Shown piece by piece: positions 8,898 through 17,088 of a DNA stretch of 64,000 bases. The stretch covers positions 1-64,000 of the forward strand of contig NZ_WRXL01000008.1 of NCBI RefSeq assembly GCF_010119195.1, given 5' to 3'. The first letter of the stretch is position 1; every line of letters starts with the position of its first letter. The position numbers and the translations under genes were made by a program. This stretch comes from Haloarcula salina (GTDB lineage: Archaea; Halobacteriota; Halobacteria; Halobacteriales; Haloarculaceae). The notes under the pieces were generated by a model, which was not told the DNA's origin, did not search any database, and was given only the letters and a program-made list of their open reading frames with translations.

Positions 8898-10211
8898 CTA
8901 CTCTGCCTCCTCGAAGTAGTCCACCGGGGTGTACTGCGTGGTCTCCGGGTTCTCGGGGAGGTTACAGCCGACCGTCTCCGAGAGGAACTGTTCGGGGATC
9001 TGCTCGTTCTTGACGGCTTCGACGTTGTGCTGGTCGTCGGCCTTCATGACCCACATGTGGTGGTCGACGTGGTGGGTCGCGCCGTCGAGCTTGATCGTCT
9101 CGCCCTCGGGCGCTTCGGGGGCGCGCTCGGTGCCCAGTTCGATGCCGGATTCGAGGGCCTCGATGACTTCGGGCTGTTCGAGCGTGCCGGCCTGCTCGAC
9201 GGCCTTCTTGTACATGTACGTCGAGAAGTAGTTCGTCTCGGCCTCCTCGTTGAGGTAGGGGGCGTCCGGGTACTTCTCGTAGTAGCGGTCGACGAAGCCG
9301 CCGTCGCCCGTGTTGCTCTCCGTCGGGACCTCCTCCATGTAGTTGACGCCGGCGTAGATGTTGGCCATCGCGGGCGGGTCGAGGCGGCGGTGCTCGTAGC
9401 CCTGGGCCATCGCCGTCGACGTGCCGATCGGAACGTCGAGGCCGGCGGAGGCCTTCTGCTTGTAGAACGCGGTGTGGTTCGCGCCGACCAGCATCGACAT
9501 CACGAAGTCGGGGTCGGCGTCCTGGATGTTGTTGATGACCGAGCCGAAACTGGACTCGCTGAGCGGGATGAACTCCTCGCCGACGACCTCGGCGTCGTTC
9601 TCGTCCGCCAGCACCTTCACCCAGTCGGCCGAGAGCTGCCCGAAGTTGTAGTCGGCCGCGATGGTGTAGATCTTCGGGCCGAACTCCTCGCGCAGGTACG
9701 GGAGGACGATGCCGAGCTGCTGTCGCGCTGTCGGTCCCACCGCGAACGTGTACTTGTCGCAGACGCCGCCCTCGTACTGCGTGGTGTAAAAGTACAGCTG
9801 CTCGTTGCGGTCGATGGTCGGCCGAATCGCCTCCCGCGTCGCCGAGGAGTACCCCGCCCAGAGCACGTCGACGTCGTTCTCGTTGATCATCTCGCGGGTG
9901 AGTTCCTGGTAGCGCTGGTTGTCTGACTGGGGGTCCGTGGCGTAGGTCTCGATCTGCTTGCCGTCGATGCCGCCGTTGGCGTTGATCTCCTCGATGGCGA
10001 GCATCGACGCCTTGTGCTTGGGCGCGCCGACGAGCGCGAAGTTCCCGGACTGGTCTTCCAGCACGCCGATCTTGACCACGTCGGCGCTACTGGCGGTGTC
10101 GGTCGTCGCGCCGCTCTGGCCCTGACCGCCCGAACAGCCGGCCAGGCCGGCGACGACCGCGGCCCCGCTGGCCCCGAGGAACTGCCGGCGGCTGACGGAC
10201 GATCGGTTCAT
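8898..10211 (-). CDS. urtA: urea ABC transporter, substrate-binding lipoprotein UrtA
   Basis: A 437-residue periplasmic-binding-type protein. The N-terminus has a twin-arginine motif (SRRQFLG) followed by a lipobox LAGC at about residue 25, so it is probably exported folded by Tat and then lipid-anchored, as usual in haloarchaea. The mature domain is a type I binding fold (KIGVLEDQSGNFALVG). YAGYSSATRE-like and GATHHVDHHMW-like segments resemble UrtA/FmdD amide-binding proteins more than leucine-binding LivK. It is the first long gene of the operon; a 32-codon frame overlaps its start (10208-10306). Confidence 0.9.
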   Translation of the reverse strand: MNRSSVSRRQFLGASGAAVVAGLAGCSGGQGQSGATTDTASSADVVKIGVLEDQSGNFALVGAPKHKASMLAIEEINANGGIDGKQIETYATDPQSDNQRYQELTREMINENDVDVLWAGYSSATREAIRPTIDRNEQLYFYTTQYEGGVCDKYTFAVGPTARQQLGIVLPYLREEFGPKIYTIAADYNFGQLSADWVKVLADENDAEVVGEEFIPLSESSFGSVINNIQDADPDFVMSMLVGANHTAFYKQKASAGLDVPIGTSTAMAQGYEHRRLDPPAMANIYAGVNYMEEVPTESNTGDGGFVDRYYEKYPDAPYLNEEAETNYFSTYMYKKAVEQAGTLEQPEVIEALESGIELGTERAPEAPEGETIKLDGATHHVDHHMWVMKADDQHNVEAVKNEQIPEQFLSETVGCNLPENPETTQYTPVDYFEEAE

Positions 10212-10306
10212 GCCTGCCCCCCGAACAGGCTGCAGTGTTCGACCGTATTCCGCGAAACATTGGCCATACTCGTAACTTCTCCGTTGATATCCGGACGTTC
10301 GTCCAT
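10208..10306 (-). CDS. possible 32-codon leader ORF coupled to urtA
   Basis: On the minus strand an ATG at 10306 opens a 32-codon frame (start MDERPDINGEV, end SLFGGQA) whose stop overlaps the urtA ATG by four bases (ATGA), the same coupling seen between urtC and urtD. It could be a leader peptide that sets urtA translation or a tiny accessory protein. An in-frame ATG at 10267 is an alternative start. No motif is recognised. Confidence 0.35.
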   Translation of the reverse strand: MDERPDINGEVTSMANVSRNTVEHCSLFGGQA

Positions 10307-10614
10307 GATTTCGTACACAGTGTTGCCGTTCCGCAGGAAGTAAATAAGGTTTGCCACTCTGATCTTATATTGTCCTCCATACTGACTCAAGTGTATAAGG
10401 TGATGAAAGGATATTGGAAATAGCAAGACGAACGGCCAATATTGTCGGTAATTTTTAATTCTTTCAGCAATCGTGGTCGGCCGGTGACCGATCCGGACAG
10501 CGCGGTGGCTGTGGGCCGTTCGAGGCGTCGGCGGACGAACTATCAGGTGTGTGTCTACTCTGCCGTGAGAACGGGCGATATCGGGGGGTTATAGCTGGCG
10601 CGCGCTCGGTGCGC
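10307..10614. promoter_or_regulatory. urt upstream region, AT-rich
   Basis: This stretch lies between nikR and urtA on the minus strand and is clearly richer in A/T than its surroundings. On the minus strand it holds TATA-like candidates TTATTTA (10339-10345), AATATAAG (near 10364-10371) and AATTAAAAATTACC (near 10449-10462). Which of them is used cannot be decided. No further gene is seen. Confidence 0.4.
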
Positions 10615-11025
10615 TCACTCGTCGACGACGACGACCTTGACCTGCTGGACGCCGCCGAGCGCGCGCAGGCGGTTGGCCAGTTCGGTGATGTCGCCGGCCG
10701 CCCCCTCGACGACCAGCGTCTCCATGCAGGTGTCGTGCGAGAGGTGGATGTGCTGGACCGAGGTGATGAGCTCTGCCATCTCGTGTTGGATCGTCTGGAG
10801 GTCGTCGGCGATGCCCGAGACGTGGTGGTCGTGAACGATGACGACGGTCCCGTGGTGGTGGCGCTCGCCGCCGGACTCCCACTCGTAGGTCGCGAAGAAA
10901 TCGCGCAGCGAGTCCCGTATCGCCTCCGACCGGCTCGCGTACTCCCACTCGTCGACGATGCCGTCGAGCCGGTCGACCATCGACGACGGGAGCGTCAGGC
11001 TGATTCGGTCGAGGTCCTCACTCAT
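10615..11025 (-). CDS. nikR: nickel-responsive transcriptional regulator NikR
   Basis: A 136-residue protein of typical NikR length. Residues 7-45 form a ribbon-helix-helix DNA-binding domain (RISLTLPSSMVDRLD, SRSEAIRDSLRDF). The C-terminal ACT-like domain keeps the four high-affinity nickel ligands with the E. coli spacing: His81, His92, His94 and Cys100. An additional HHH (56-58) and DHH (66-68) could bind metal weakly. It is divergent from the cbiMNQO importer and sits between urea uptake and urease. The likely role is to repress nickel import when nickel is plentiful. Confidence 0.95.
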   Translation of the reverse strand: MSEDLDRISLTLPSSMVDRLDGIVDEWEYASRSEAIRDSLRDFFATYEWESGGERHHHGTVVIVHDHHVSGIADDLQTIQHEMAELITSVQHIHLSHDTCMETLVVEGAAGDITELANRLRALGGVQQVKVVVVDE

Positions 11026-11048
11026 ACCTGAGGTAGACGCCCGCGGGC

Positions 11049-11054
11049 ATATGG
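11049..11054 (-). promoter_or_regulatory. TATA-like box of nikR
   Basis: CATATG lies 24-29 bases upstream of the nikR start on the minus strand, consistent with a leaderless transcript. The support is spacing only. Confidence 0.3.
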
Positions 11055-11066
11055 CTATCCGGGCTT

Positions 11067-11115
11067 CGGTAATACTCTCCCGCCGCCGGTAATACTGTGC
11101 GATGAAAAAGTATTA
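11067..11115 (+). promoter_or_regulatory. candidate NikR operator in front of cbiM
   Basis: TAATACT at 11090-11096 and AGTATTA at 11109-11115 form a perfect 7-base inverted repeat with a 12-base spacer. A further CGGTAATACT copy lies 20 bases upstream (11067-11076, against 11087-11096). The arms resemble the spaced palindromes bound by NikR in other organisms. The right arm merges with the only TATA-like sequence of cbiM (AAAGTATTATTAG), so a bound regulator would block TBP. Confidence 0.6.
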
Positions 11116-11144
11116 TTAGCGCGCCGGTGACAGACTGGGATAGC

Positions 11145-11783
11145 ATGCACATTCCGGACGGGTACATCGATCTCCCCATCGCGCTCGCCGTCGCCGCCCT
11201 CTCCGTCGCCGTGCTGAGTCTCGCGGCGAAGCGCGTCAACGGCGAGATTCCCGACAGCCGCGCGCCCCTGCTCGGTGTCGTCGCGGCCGGCGTCTTCGCC
11301 GCACAGATGCTCAACTGGCCGATCCCGGGCGGCACGAGCGCCCACTTCGTCGGCGGCGCGTTCGCCGCCATCCTGCTCGGTCCGCACCTGGGCGCGCTCT
11401 GCGTCGCCACCGTCGTCGCGATCCAGGCGCTCGTCTTCGGCGACGGGGGCCTCGTCGTCCTCGGCGCGAACGTGTTCAACATGGCCATCGTCGAGGTGTA
11501 CGTCGGCTACGCGATCTACCGCGTCCTCGCGCCCTACGGCGAGTTCCGCGCGGCCTTCGCCGCCGGGTGGCTGGGCATCACGGCCGGCGCGCTCGCCGCC
11601 GCCGTCCAGCTCGGCCTCTCCTCGGCGTTCGAGTACCAGCTGCTGACCACGCTGGCGATCATGGGCGTCGGCCACCTCGCGCTCGGCCTCGTCGAAGGCG
11701 CGATCACCGCCTTCGTCTACCGCTATCTTGCCCGCGCTCGCCCCGACCTCCGGCCCGACGCCGCCGCAGAGGTGACCGCGTGA
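11145..11783 (+). CDS. cbiM: ECF-type nickel importer, S component CbiM/NikM
   Basis: A 212-residue substrate-binding membrane protein of the cobalt/nickel ECF family. I start at the ATG of 11145 because the conserved N-terminus MHIPDGYI must be exact: the N-terminal Met-His amine and side chains make the metal site in this family. A GTG at 11127 would bury it. A second His is in GGTSAHFVGG. About six membrane segments follow. The neighbouring nikR and urease genes indicate nickel rather than cobalt. The stop overlaps the next start (TGATG). Confidence 0.92.
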   Translation: MHIPDGYIDLPIALAVAALSVAVLSLAAKRVNGEIPDSRAPLLGVVAAGVFAAQMLNWPIPGGTSAHFVGGAFAAILLGPHLGALCVATVVAIQALVFGDGGLVVLGANVFNMAIVEVYVGYAIYRVLAPYGEFRAAFAAGWLGITAGALAAAVQLGLSSAFEYQLLTTLAIMGVGHLALGLVEGAITAFVYRYLARARPDLRPDAAAEVTA

Positions 11784-12097
11784 TGAGCCGCCTCCCCGAC
11801 TGGCTCCCCCGCGCGCTCGCCGCGCTGCTCGTCTTGACGCTGCTCGCCCCCGTCTTCGGCTGGGCGGCCGGTCAGGTGGGCTACGCCGAACCCCTCGAGA
11901 ACGCCGCCGAGGCGACCGGCGCGACCGACCACGCGAGCGCCACCGGGACGGCGCCGTTCCCGGACTACGGCGTCGCCGGCCTCGGCGGTCCGACCGGCAC
12001 GCTCCTGTCGGCCGTCGTCGGGACCGCGCTGACGCTCCTGCTCGGAGCGGGCATCGGTCGGCTGCTCGGGGCGGACGCCGACCACGGCCCGAACTGA
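11783..12097 (+). CDS. cbiN: ECF-type nickel importer, small subunit CbiN/NikN (PDGLE domain)
   Basis: A 104-residue protein with two membrane segments (about 11-30 and 73-93) and an extracellular loop containing EPLENAAEATG and PDYGVAGLG, the pattern of PDGLE/CbiN proteins that assist CbiM. It overlaps cbiM by one base and is followed one base later by cbiQ. The start at 11783 fits the overlap; the longer open frame is an arginine-rich artefact. Confidence 0.82.
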   Translation: MSRLPDWLPRALAALLVLTLLAPVFGWAAGQVGYAEPLENAAEATGATDHASATGTAPFPDYGVAGLGGPTGTLLSAVVGTALTLLLGAGIGRLLGADADHGPN

Positions 12098-12098
12098 G

Positions 12099-12890
12099 AT
12101 GAGCGGGCGCGCCCTGTTCGACCGGACGGTCGCGACCGTCGCCGAGCGCGCCCGGTGGTTCCTGCTCGCCGAGGACCTGCCGGACCGCGCCGGCTTCCTG
12201 CAGGCCGTCACCCCGTCCGTCAAGCTGCTCGGCGTCGTCGCCCTCGTCGCGCTCACCGTGGCCCAGCGCTCGCTCCCCACGGTCGCGGCGCTGGCCTTGC
12301 TGTCCGCCGCGCTCGCCGCGCTGTCGCGGGTTCCGGCCCGTACCTTTCTCGGCCGACTGACCGGCCCGCCCGCGTTCGCGCTCGTCGTCGTCGCGCCCCA
12401 GGCCGCGCTGATGGGCGGCCCCACGCTCGGGCCGCTCCCGCTGTCGGCCGCCGGCGTCGACTACGTCCTCACGTTCGTCGTCCGCGTGGCGGCCTGCGTC
12501 GGCTTCCTCTCGGTGCTGCTGGTGACGACGCAATTCTCCGACCTGCTCGGGGCGCTTCGCCGCCTGCGAGCGCCGCCCATCGCCGTTTCGCTGCTCGGCA
12601 TCACCTACCGCTATCTGCTCCTCTTCTTCGCCGAACTCGAACGGCTGGTCCGCGCCCGTCGGAGCCGGACCGTCGCGGAGCCGAGCCTGCGTCGCACCTG
12701 GCGGGACTCCGGGAACGCCGTCGGGTCGTTCCTCGTCCGGAGCCTGGAGCGCGGCGAGCGCGTCCAGCGGGCCGCCCGTGCCCGCGGTGGGACGGGTCGA
12801 ACGCCGGTTCTGCCGCGGGAGTCGCTCGGGACGGCGGACCTCGCGTTCGGGCTGGTCGTCGCGCTCGCCGTCGCGGTGGTGGTCGCGTGA
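12099..12890 (+). CDS. cbiQ: ECF-type importer, T component CbiQ
   Basis: A 263-residue coupling membrane protein with about five hydrophobic segments. The two ECF coupling motifs are recognisable in the C-terminal half as LERLVRARRSRTV and LVRSLERGERVQRAARARGG, each with the Ala-Arg-Gly/Ser core that docks onto the ATPases. The end overlaps the cbiO start (GTGA). It links CbiM to the CbiO ATPase dimer. Confidence 0.9.
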   Translation: MSGRALFDRTVATVAERARWFLLAEDLPDRAGFLQAVTPSVKLLGVVALVALTVAQRSLPTVAALALLSAALAALSRVPARTFLGRLTGPPAFALVVVAPQAALMGGPTLGPLPLSAAGVDYVLTFVVRVAACVGFLSVLLVTTQFSDLLGALRRLRAPPIAVSLLGITYRYLLLFFAELERLVRARRSRTVAEPSLRRTWRDSGNAVGSFLVRSLERGERVQRAARARGGTGRTPVLPRESLGTADLAFGLVVALAVAVVVA

Positions 12891-13729
12891 CCGTCCTCGA
12901 CGCCGCCGACCTCCGGTACGCGTATCCCGACGGGACGCTCGCGGTCGACGGCGTCGACGTGGCGGTCGAACGCGGCGAGCGGGTCGCGCTCCTGGGGCCG
13001 AACGGGGCCGGCAAGTCGACGCTGCTGGAACTGCTCGGCGGCCTGATCGAGCCCGACGGCGGCCGGGTCCGGTACTTCGGGGAGACGACCGACGCCGACT
13101 CCGTTCGGGGTCGCCTGAGCGTCCTCACGCAGAACCCAGCGGACTACCTGTTCAATCCGACCGTCCGCGAGGACCTAGCCTACGGCCCGGCGCAACTGGA
13201 CTGCTCGCGCGAGGACGTGGAGCGGCGCGTCGAGCGCGTCGCGGACCGACTGGACCTGGACGGCCTGCTCTCGAAGCCGCCCTTCCGCCTCAGCGGCGGC
13301 GAACAGCGCCGGGCCGCCCTCGCCAGCGCGCTCACCGTCGAGCCGGACGTGCTCCTGCTCGACGAGCCGGTGAGCAACGTCGACGCCGCGAACCGGGCGA
13401 CGATTCTCGACCTGCTCGACGACCTCGCCGCGGACGGCGTCACGCTCGTCGTCTCGACGCCCGACGCCGAACTCGTCGCGCACGTCGCCGACCGCGTCGT
13501 CCTGCTCGACGCCGAGGGGGCCGTCGCCGCCGACGGGCCGACACGCGAGATCCTGACCGACACCGACCTGTTGACCGACTGCGCGCTCCGCCCGCCGCAG
13601 GTCGTCCGGCTGTTCGACGGGCGGACGGACGACGTGCCCCTGACCGTCGCCGACGCGGCCGCCCGCCTCGACGGCGACCCCGGGACCGCCGCCGGACTTG
13701 ACGGAATCGCCGACGACGACCGAAAGTAA
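12887..13729 (+). CDS. cbiO: ECF-type importer, ATPase CbiO
   Basis: A 280-residue ATPase. I start at GTG 12887, which overlaps the cbiQ stop (GTGA) and gives the family N-terminus VLDAADLRYAYPDG. Walker A is GPNGAGKSTLLELLGG, signature LSGGEQRRAALASAL, Walker B VLLLDEPVSNVD. LTQNPADYLFNPTVREDLAYGP is the Q-loop region typical of CbiO. The C-terminal 50 residues (RPPQVVRLFDG) are also seen in CbiO proteins. It completes the four-gene nickel importer. Confidence 0.9.
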   Translation: MTVLDAADLRYAYPDGTLAVDGVDVAVERGERVALLGPNGAGKSTLLELLGGLIEPDGGRVRYFGETTDADSVRGRLSVLTQNPADYLFNPTVREDLAYGPAQLDCSREDVERRVERVADRLDLDGLLSKPPFRLSGGEQRRAALASALTVEPDVLLLDEPVSNVDAANRATILDLLDDLAADGVTLVVSTPDAELVAHVADRVVLLDAEGAVAADGPTREILTDTDLLTDCALRPPQVVRLFDGRTDDVPLTVADAAARLDGDPGTAAGLDGIADDDRK

Positions 13730-13773
13730 GACAGTTCGGAAGTTCCGCCCCTCCGTGGCCGGCCGTAACTTTG

Positions 13774-13834
13774 TAATTTTAATCGCTTGCGGATGAAGGG
13801 GCGTCAATTGCGCCGAGAGCAATCATTTTAGTAT
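13774..13834 (+). promoter_or_regulatory. urease operon promoter region
   Basis: The 167 bases between cbiO and ureB contain two TATA-like boxes, TAATTTTAA (13774-13782) and ATTTTAGTA (13826-13834). The first would start transcription near 13807, just ahead of a 23-codon frame. The second would start near 13860 and give a leader of about 37 bases to ureB. No copy of the TAATACT palindrome found at cbiM is present, so urease may not be a direct NikR target. Confidence 0.45.
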
Positions 13835-13904
13835 GAGTATCCAAAGAGACGGGCAGATGATAGACGAACAGTCAGAAATAGGCGGGGATCGTCGCGATGA
13901 GTGA
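13833..13904 (+). CDS. possible 23-codon leader ORF overlapping ureB
   Basis: ATG at 13833 opens a 23-codon acidic frame ([13 protein letters not shown] at the start) that ends at 13904, eight bases inside ureB. The ureB frame cannot itself be extended upstream because of a stop about 21 bases before its ATG. It could be a leader peptide or chance. Confidence 0.25.
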   Translation: MSIQRDGQMIDEQSEIGGDRRDE

Positions 13905-14343
13905 CGGACTCGTGCCCGGCGAGGTCGTCCCGGGCGAGGGGACCGTGACGCTGAACGAGGGCCGCGAGACGACGGAGGTGACCGTCGGAAACACCGGTGA
14001 CCGGCCCTCGCAGGTCGGGTCGCACTTTCACTTCTTCGAGGCCAACGCGGCCCTGGCGTTCGACCGCGAGGCGGCCATGGGGATGCGACTGAACATCCCC
14101 GCCGGCACGGCCGTCCGGTTCGAACCCGGCGAGGAGCAGACCGTCGAACTGGTCGCGATCGGCGGGAAGCGCCGCGCTCACGGCATGAACGGTCTCGTGA
14201 ACGGGAGCGTCGACGGCGACACGAGCGACGCGGTCGAGCGCATGCGGTCGGCCGGCTTCCGCGATACGGGGGCCGACGCCGAGACGGACGGCGGCGAGGT
14301 CGAGTCGGCGACAGACGGTGCCGACGGGGAGGGAGCGGAGTGA
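13897..14343 (+). CDS. ureB: urease subunit beta
   Basis: A 148-residue structural subunit of urease. The UreB core (about residues 5-105) is clear: [66 protein letters not shown] and [21 protein letters not shown]. About 40 acidic residues, absent from most bacterial UreB, follow as a C-terminal tail. It is first in the order ureBCAGDEF. The gene ends four bases into ureC. A GGGG stretch shortly before the ATG may be the ribosome-binding site. Confidence 0.95.
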   Translation: MSDGLVPGEVVPGEGTVTLNEGRETTEVTVGNTGDRPSQVGSHFHFFEANAALAFDREAAMGMRLNIPAGTAVRFEPGEEQTVELVAIGGKRRAHGMNGLVNGSVDGDTSDAVERMRSAGFRDTGADAETDGGEVESATDGADGEGAE

Positions 14344-16046
14344 CACGCGACATCGACCGCGAGAACTACGCGGACCTCTACGGGCCGACGACGGGCGACA
14401 GAGTCCGCCTCGGCGACACGGAGCTGTTCGCCGAGGTCGAGGAGGACCTGCGGACCCACGGCGACGAGGCGGTGTTCGGCGGCGGCAAGACCCTCCGTGA
14501 CGGGCTCGGGATGGCCGCAGGCGTCACGCAGGCGGAGGGCGCGCTCGACTGGGTGCTGACCAACGCGACGGTCATCGACCCCGTTCTCGGAATCGTCGCC
14601 GCCGACATCGGCATCCGCAACGGCGAGATCGCCGGCGTCGGCAAGGCCGGCAACCCCGACACGATGGACGGCGTCGACATGGTCGTCGGCCCGTCGACCG
14701 ACGTGTATCCCGCCGAGGGGAAGATCGCGACCGCCGGCGGTCTGGACATCCACATCCACTGGAACTCGGCGCAACTGCACGAACACGCCCTCTCGTCGGG
14801 CATCACGACGATGCTCGGCGGGGGCTACGGCGGCGGCGCGACGACGTGCACGACCGGCCCGGAGAACATCAAGCGCTTCCTGCAGGCCGCCGAGGCCTGG
14901 CCGGTCAACGTCGGCTTCTACGGCAAGGGCAACGCGTCCGACCCCGGCCCGCTCCGCGAGCAGGTCGCGGCCGGCGCGTGCGGCCTGAAGCTCCACGAAG
15001 ACTGGGGCTCGACGCCGGAGACCATCGACACCTGCCTCGACGTGGCCGAGGACGAGGGCGTACAGGTCTGCATGCACACGGACACGCTGAACGAGGCCGG
15101 CTTCGTCGAGAACACGTTCGGGGCCGTCGACGGCCGGACGATGCACCTGTTCCACATCGAGGGGGCGGGCGGCGGGCACGCTCCCGACATCATGGAGATG
15201 GTCGGCGAGCCGAACATGCTCCCGTCGTCGACGAACCCCTCGATGCCCTACACCGACAACACGTTCGACGAGCACCTGGACATGGTGATGGTGTGTCACC
15301 ACCTCAACCCCGACGTGCCCGAGGACGTGGCCTTCGCGGAGTCCCGAGTGCGTGCGGAGACCATCGCCGCGGAGGACGTGCTCCACGACATGGGGGCCAT
15401 CTCGATGATGACCTCCGACTCCCAGGCGATGGGGCGGATGGCCGAGGTCGTCTCCCGGACCTGGCAGACGGCCTCGAAGATGAAGTCACAGCGCGGCCCG
15501 CTCCCCGAGGACGAGGGGAGCAACGCCGACAACTTCCGCATCAAACGGTACATCTCGAAGTACACCGTCAACCCCGCCATCTCCGCGGGCATCGACGAGT
15601 ACGTCGGCACGCTTGAACCCGGCAAGCTCGCCGACGTGGTGCTGTGGGACCCGGCCTTCTTCGGCGTCAAGCCGGCGATGACGTTCAAGGGCGGCTTCCC
15701 GGTCCACTCCGAGATGGGCGAGGCCAACGGCTCGCTGATGACCTGCGAGCCCATCCTCCAGCGCGAGCGGGCCGGCGCGGTCGGCAAGGCAAAGCACGCC
15801 CTCTCGCTCTCGTTCGTCTCCCCGGCGGCCGCCGAGGCCGAGATCGGCGAGGCGTACAGTCTCGACACGCCCGTCGTCCCCGTCGAGGGCACGCGCACCC
15901 CCGGGAAGGACGACATGGTGTACAACGGCTACTGCCCCGACGACATCGAGGTCGACCCCGAGACGTTCGAGGTCCGGGTCGACGGGGAACACGTCACCTG
16001 CGAACCGTCTTCGGAACTGCCACTCGCACAGCGGTACTTGCTATGA
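14340..16046 (+). CDS. ureC: urease subunit alpha, catalytic
   Basis: A 568-residue subunit that hydrolyses urea to ammonia and carbamate at a two-nickel site. All active-site residues are present: His138 and His140 in the HIH motif, Lys217 (the lysine carbamylated by CO2, in [10 protein letters not shown]), His246, His272, Cys319 and His320 on the mobile flap (MVCHHLN), and Asp360 ([10 protein letters not shown]). The start at 14340 (GTG) overlaps ureB by four bases and the end overlaps ureA by four bases (ATGA). The length matches bacterial UreC. Full activity is expected once nickel is inserted by UreG/D/E/F. Confidence 0.98.
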   Translation: MTRDIDRENYADLYGPTTGDRVRLGDTELFAEVEEDLRTHGDEAVFGGGKTLRDGLGMAAGVTQAEGALDWVLTNATVIDPVLGIVAADIGIRNGEIAGVGKAGNPDTMDGVDMVVGPSTDVYPAEGKIATAGGLDIHIHWNSAQLHEHALSSGITTMLGGGYGGGATTCTTGPENIKRFLQAAEAWPVNVGFYGKGNASDPGPLREQVAAGACGLKLHEDWGSTPETIDTCLDVAEDEGVQVCMHTDTLNEAGFVENTFGAVDGRTMHLFHIEGAGGGHAPDIMEMVGEPNMLPSSTNPSMPYTDNTFDEHLDMVMVCHHLNPDVPEDVAFAESRVRAETIAAEDVLHDMGAISMMTSDSQAMGRMAEVVSRTWQTASKMKSQRGPLPEDEGSNADNFRIKRYISKYTVNPAISAGIDEYVGTLEPGKLADVVLWDPAFFGVKPAMTFKGGFPVHSEMGEANGSLMTCEPILQRERAGAVGKAKHALSLSFVSPAAAEAEIGEAYSLDTPVVPVEGTRTPGKDDMVYNGYCPDDIEVDPETFEVRVDGEHVTCEPSSELPLAQRYLL

Positions 16047-16468
16047 AACTCACAGCCAAAGAGCAGGAACGACTCACGGTCTTCACCGCGGCAGAGGTCG
16101 CGCGGCGCCGCAAGGAACGCGGCGTCCCGCTGAACCACCCCGAGGCGGTCGCCTACATCAGCGACTGGTGCATCGAGCGGGGCCGCGACGGCCAGTCGGT
16201 GGCCGAGATCCGCTCGGGCGCGTCGAAGCTGCTCGGCCGCGAGGACGTGATGGACGGCGTCCCCGAGATGATCGGCATGATCCAGGTCGAGCCGGTGTTC
16301 CCCGACGGGACGAAGCTCGTCACGGTCCACGACCCGATCCGCTCTGACAGCGTCGGGACCGCCGACGGCGAGGACGCGGACGCCGACAGCGGCGACGACG
16401 CCGCGACGGACGGCGGAGACGACGCCGCGACAGACGGCGGCGAGGACGCGACGGAGGCCGACGAGTGA
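16043..16468 (+). CDS. ureA: urease subunit gamma with a long acidic tail
   Basis: A 141-residue protein. Residues 1-100 are a normal UreA ([64 protein letters not shown]), about the whole length of bacterial UreA. It continues with roughly 35 residues made almost only of Asp, Glu, Gly, Ala and Thr, including an 8-residue near-repeat (GDDAATDG twice). The tail is probably a halophilic surface extension. The ATG at 16043 overlaps ureC (ATGA), and the stop overlaps the ureG GTG. Confidence 0.95.
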   Translation: MKLTAKEQERLTVFTAAEVARRRKERGVPLNHPEAVAYISDWCIERGRDGQSVAEIRSGASKLLGREDVMDGVPEMIGMIQVEPVFPDGTKLVTVHDPIRSDSVGTADGEDADADSGDDAATDGGDDAATDGGEDATEADE

Positions 16469-17088
16469 GCCTCACCCACCGCGACGTGGCGACGGTCGGC
16501 ATCGGCGGGCCGGTCGGCTCCGGGAAGACCTCGCTGCTGACCGCCGTCGTTCCGAAACTGCGCGAGCGGGGCCTCGACGTGGGCGTCATCGCCAACGACA
16601 TCCTCACGCAGGAGGACGCGGACGTGCTCCGCGAGCGCTTCGCCGGGGTCGTCCCCGAGGACCTCGTCGCCGGCGTCGAGACCGGGGCCTGCCCGCACAC
16701 GGGCATCCGCGAGGACCCGTCGATGAACCTCCAGCAGATCGACGCCTTCCTCGCCGAGCACCCGGAACTGGACCTCGTGCTGGTCGAGAGCGGCGGCGAC
16801 AACCTCGCGGCGACGTTCAACCCCGAACTCGCCGACTACTCGCTGTACGTCATCTCCGTCGCCGAGGGCGAGGACATCCCGCGCAAGCGCGGGCCGGGCG
16901 TCGTCGACTGCGACCTGCTGGTGGTCAACAAGACCGACCTCGCGCCCCACGTCGGCGCAGATATCGACGTGATGGAGCGGGACGCCCGCGAGGTCCGCGA
17001 CGGCCCGGTCGTGTTCACCAACTGCAAGGACGAGACGGGCGTCGACGAGGTGCTGACACACGTCCGGGAGGGGGTGCTGTTCGCCTGA
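16465..17088 (+). CDS. ureG: urease accessory GTPase UreG
   Basis: A 207-residue SIMIBI-class GTPase that delivers nickel to apo-urease. It shows the P-loop [14 protein letters not shown] (residues about 12-25), the metal-binding Cys-Pro-His motif in [30 protein letters not shown] (Walker B region) and the guanine-specificity motif NKTD ([12 protein letters not shown]). It starts at GTG, overlapping the ureA stop, and is followed directly by ureD with the stop and start sharing one base. Confidence 0.96.
   Translation: MSLTHRDVATVGIGGPVGSGKTSLLTAVVPKLRERGLDVGVIANDILTQEDADVLRERFAGVVPEDLVAGVETGACPHTGIREDPSMNLQQIDAFLAEHPELDLVLVESGGDNLAATFNPELADYSLYVISVAEGEDIPRKRGPGVVDCDLLVVNKTDLAPHVGADIDVMERDAREVRDGPVVFTNCKDETGVDEVLTHVREGVLFA

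Noticed and set aside
11055-12533. 492-codon minus-strand frame opposite cbiMNQ
   Set aside because: Antisense to three well-supported membrane protein genes; the composition (Arg, Gly, Glu repeats) is typical of shadow frames.
14178-15386. 402-codon minus-strand frame opposite ureC
   Set aside because: ureC is certain from its active-site residues; the antisense product has no motif.
16380-16460. tandem DNA repeats as a CRISPR or microsatellite
   Set aside because: They encode the in-frame acidic tail of UreA, have no spacers and are imperfect.
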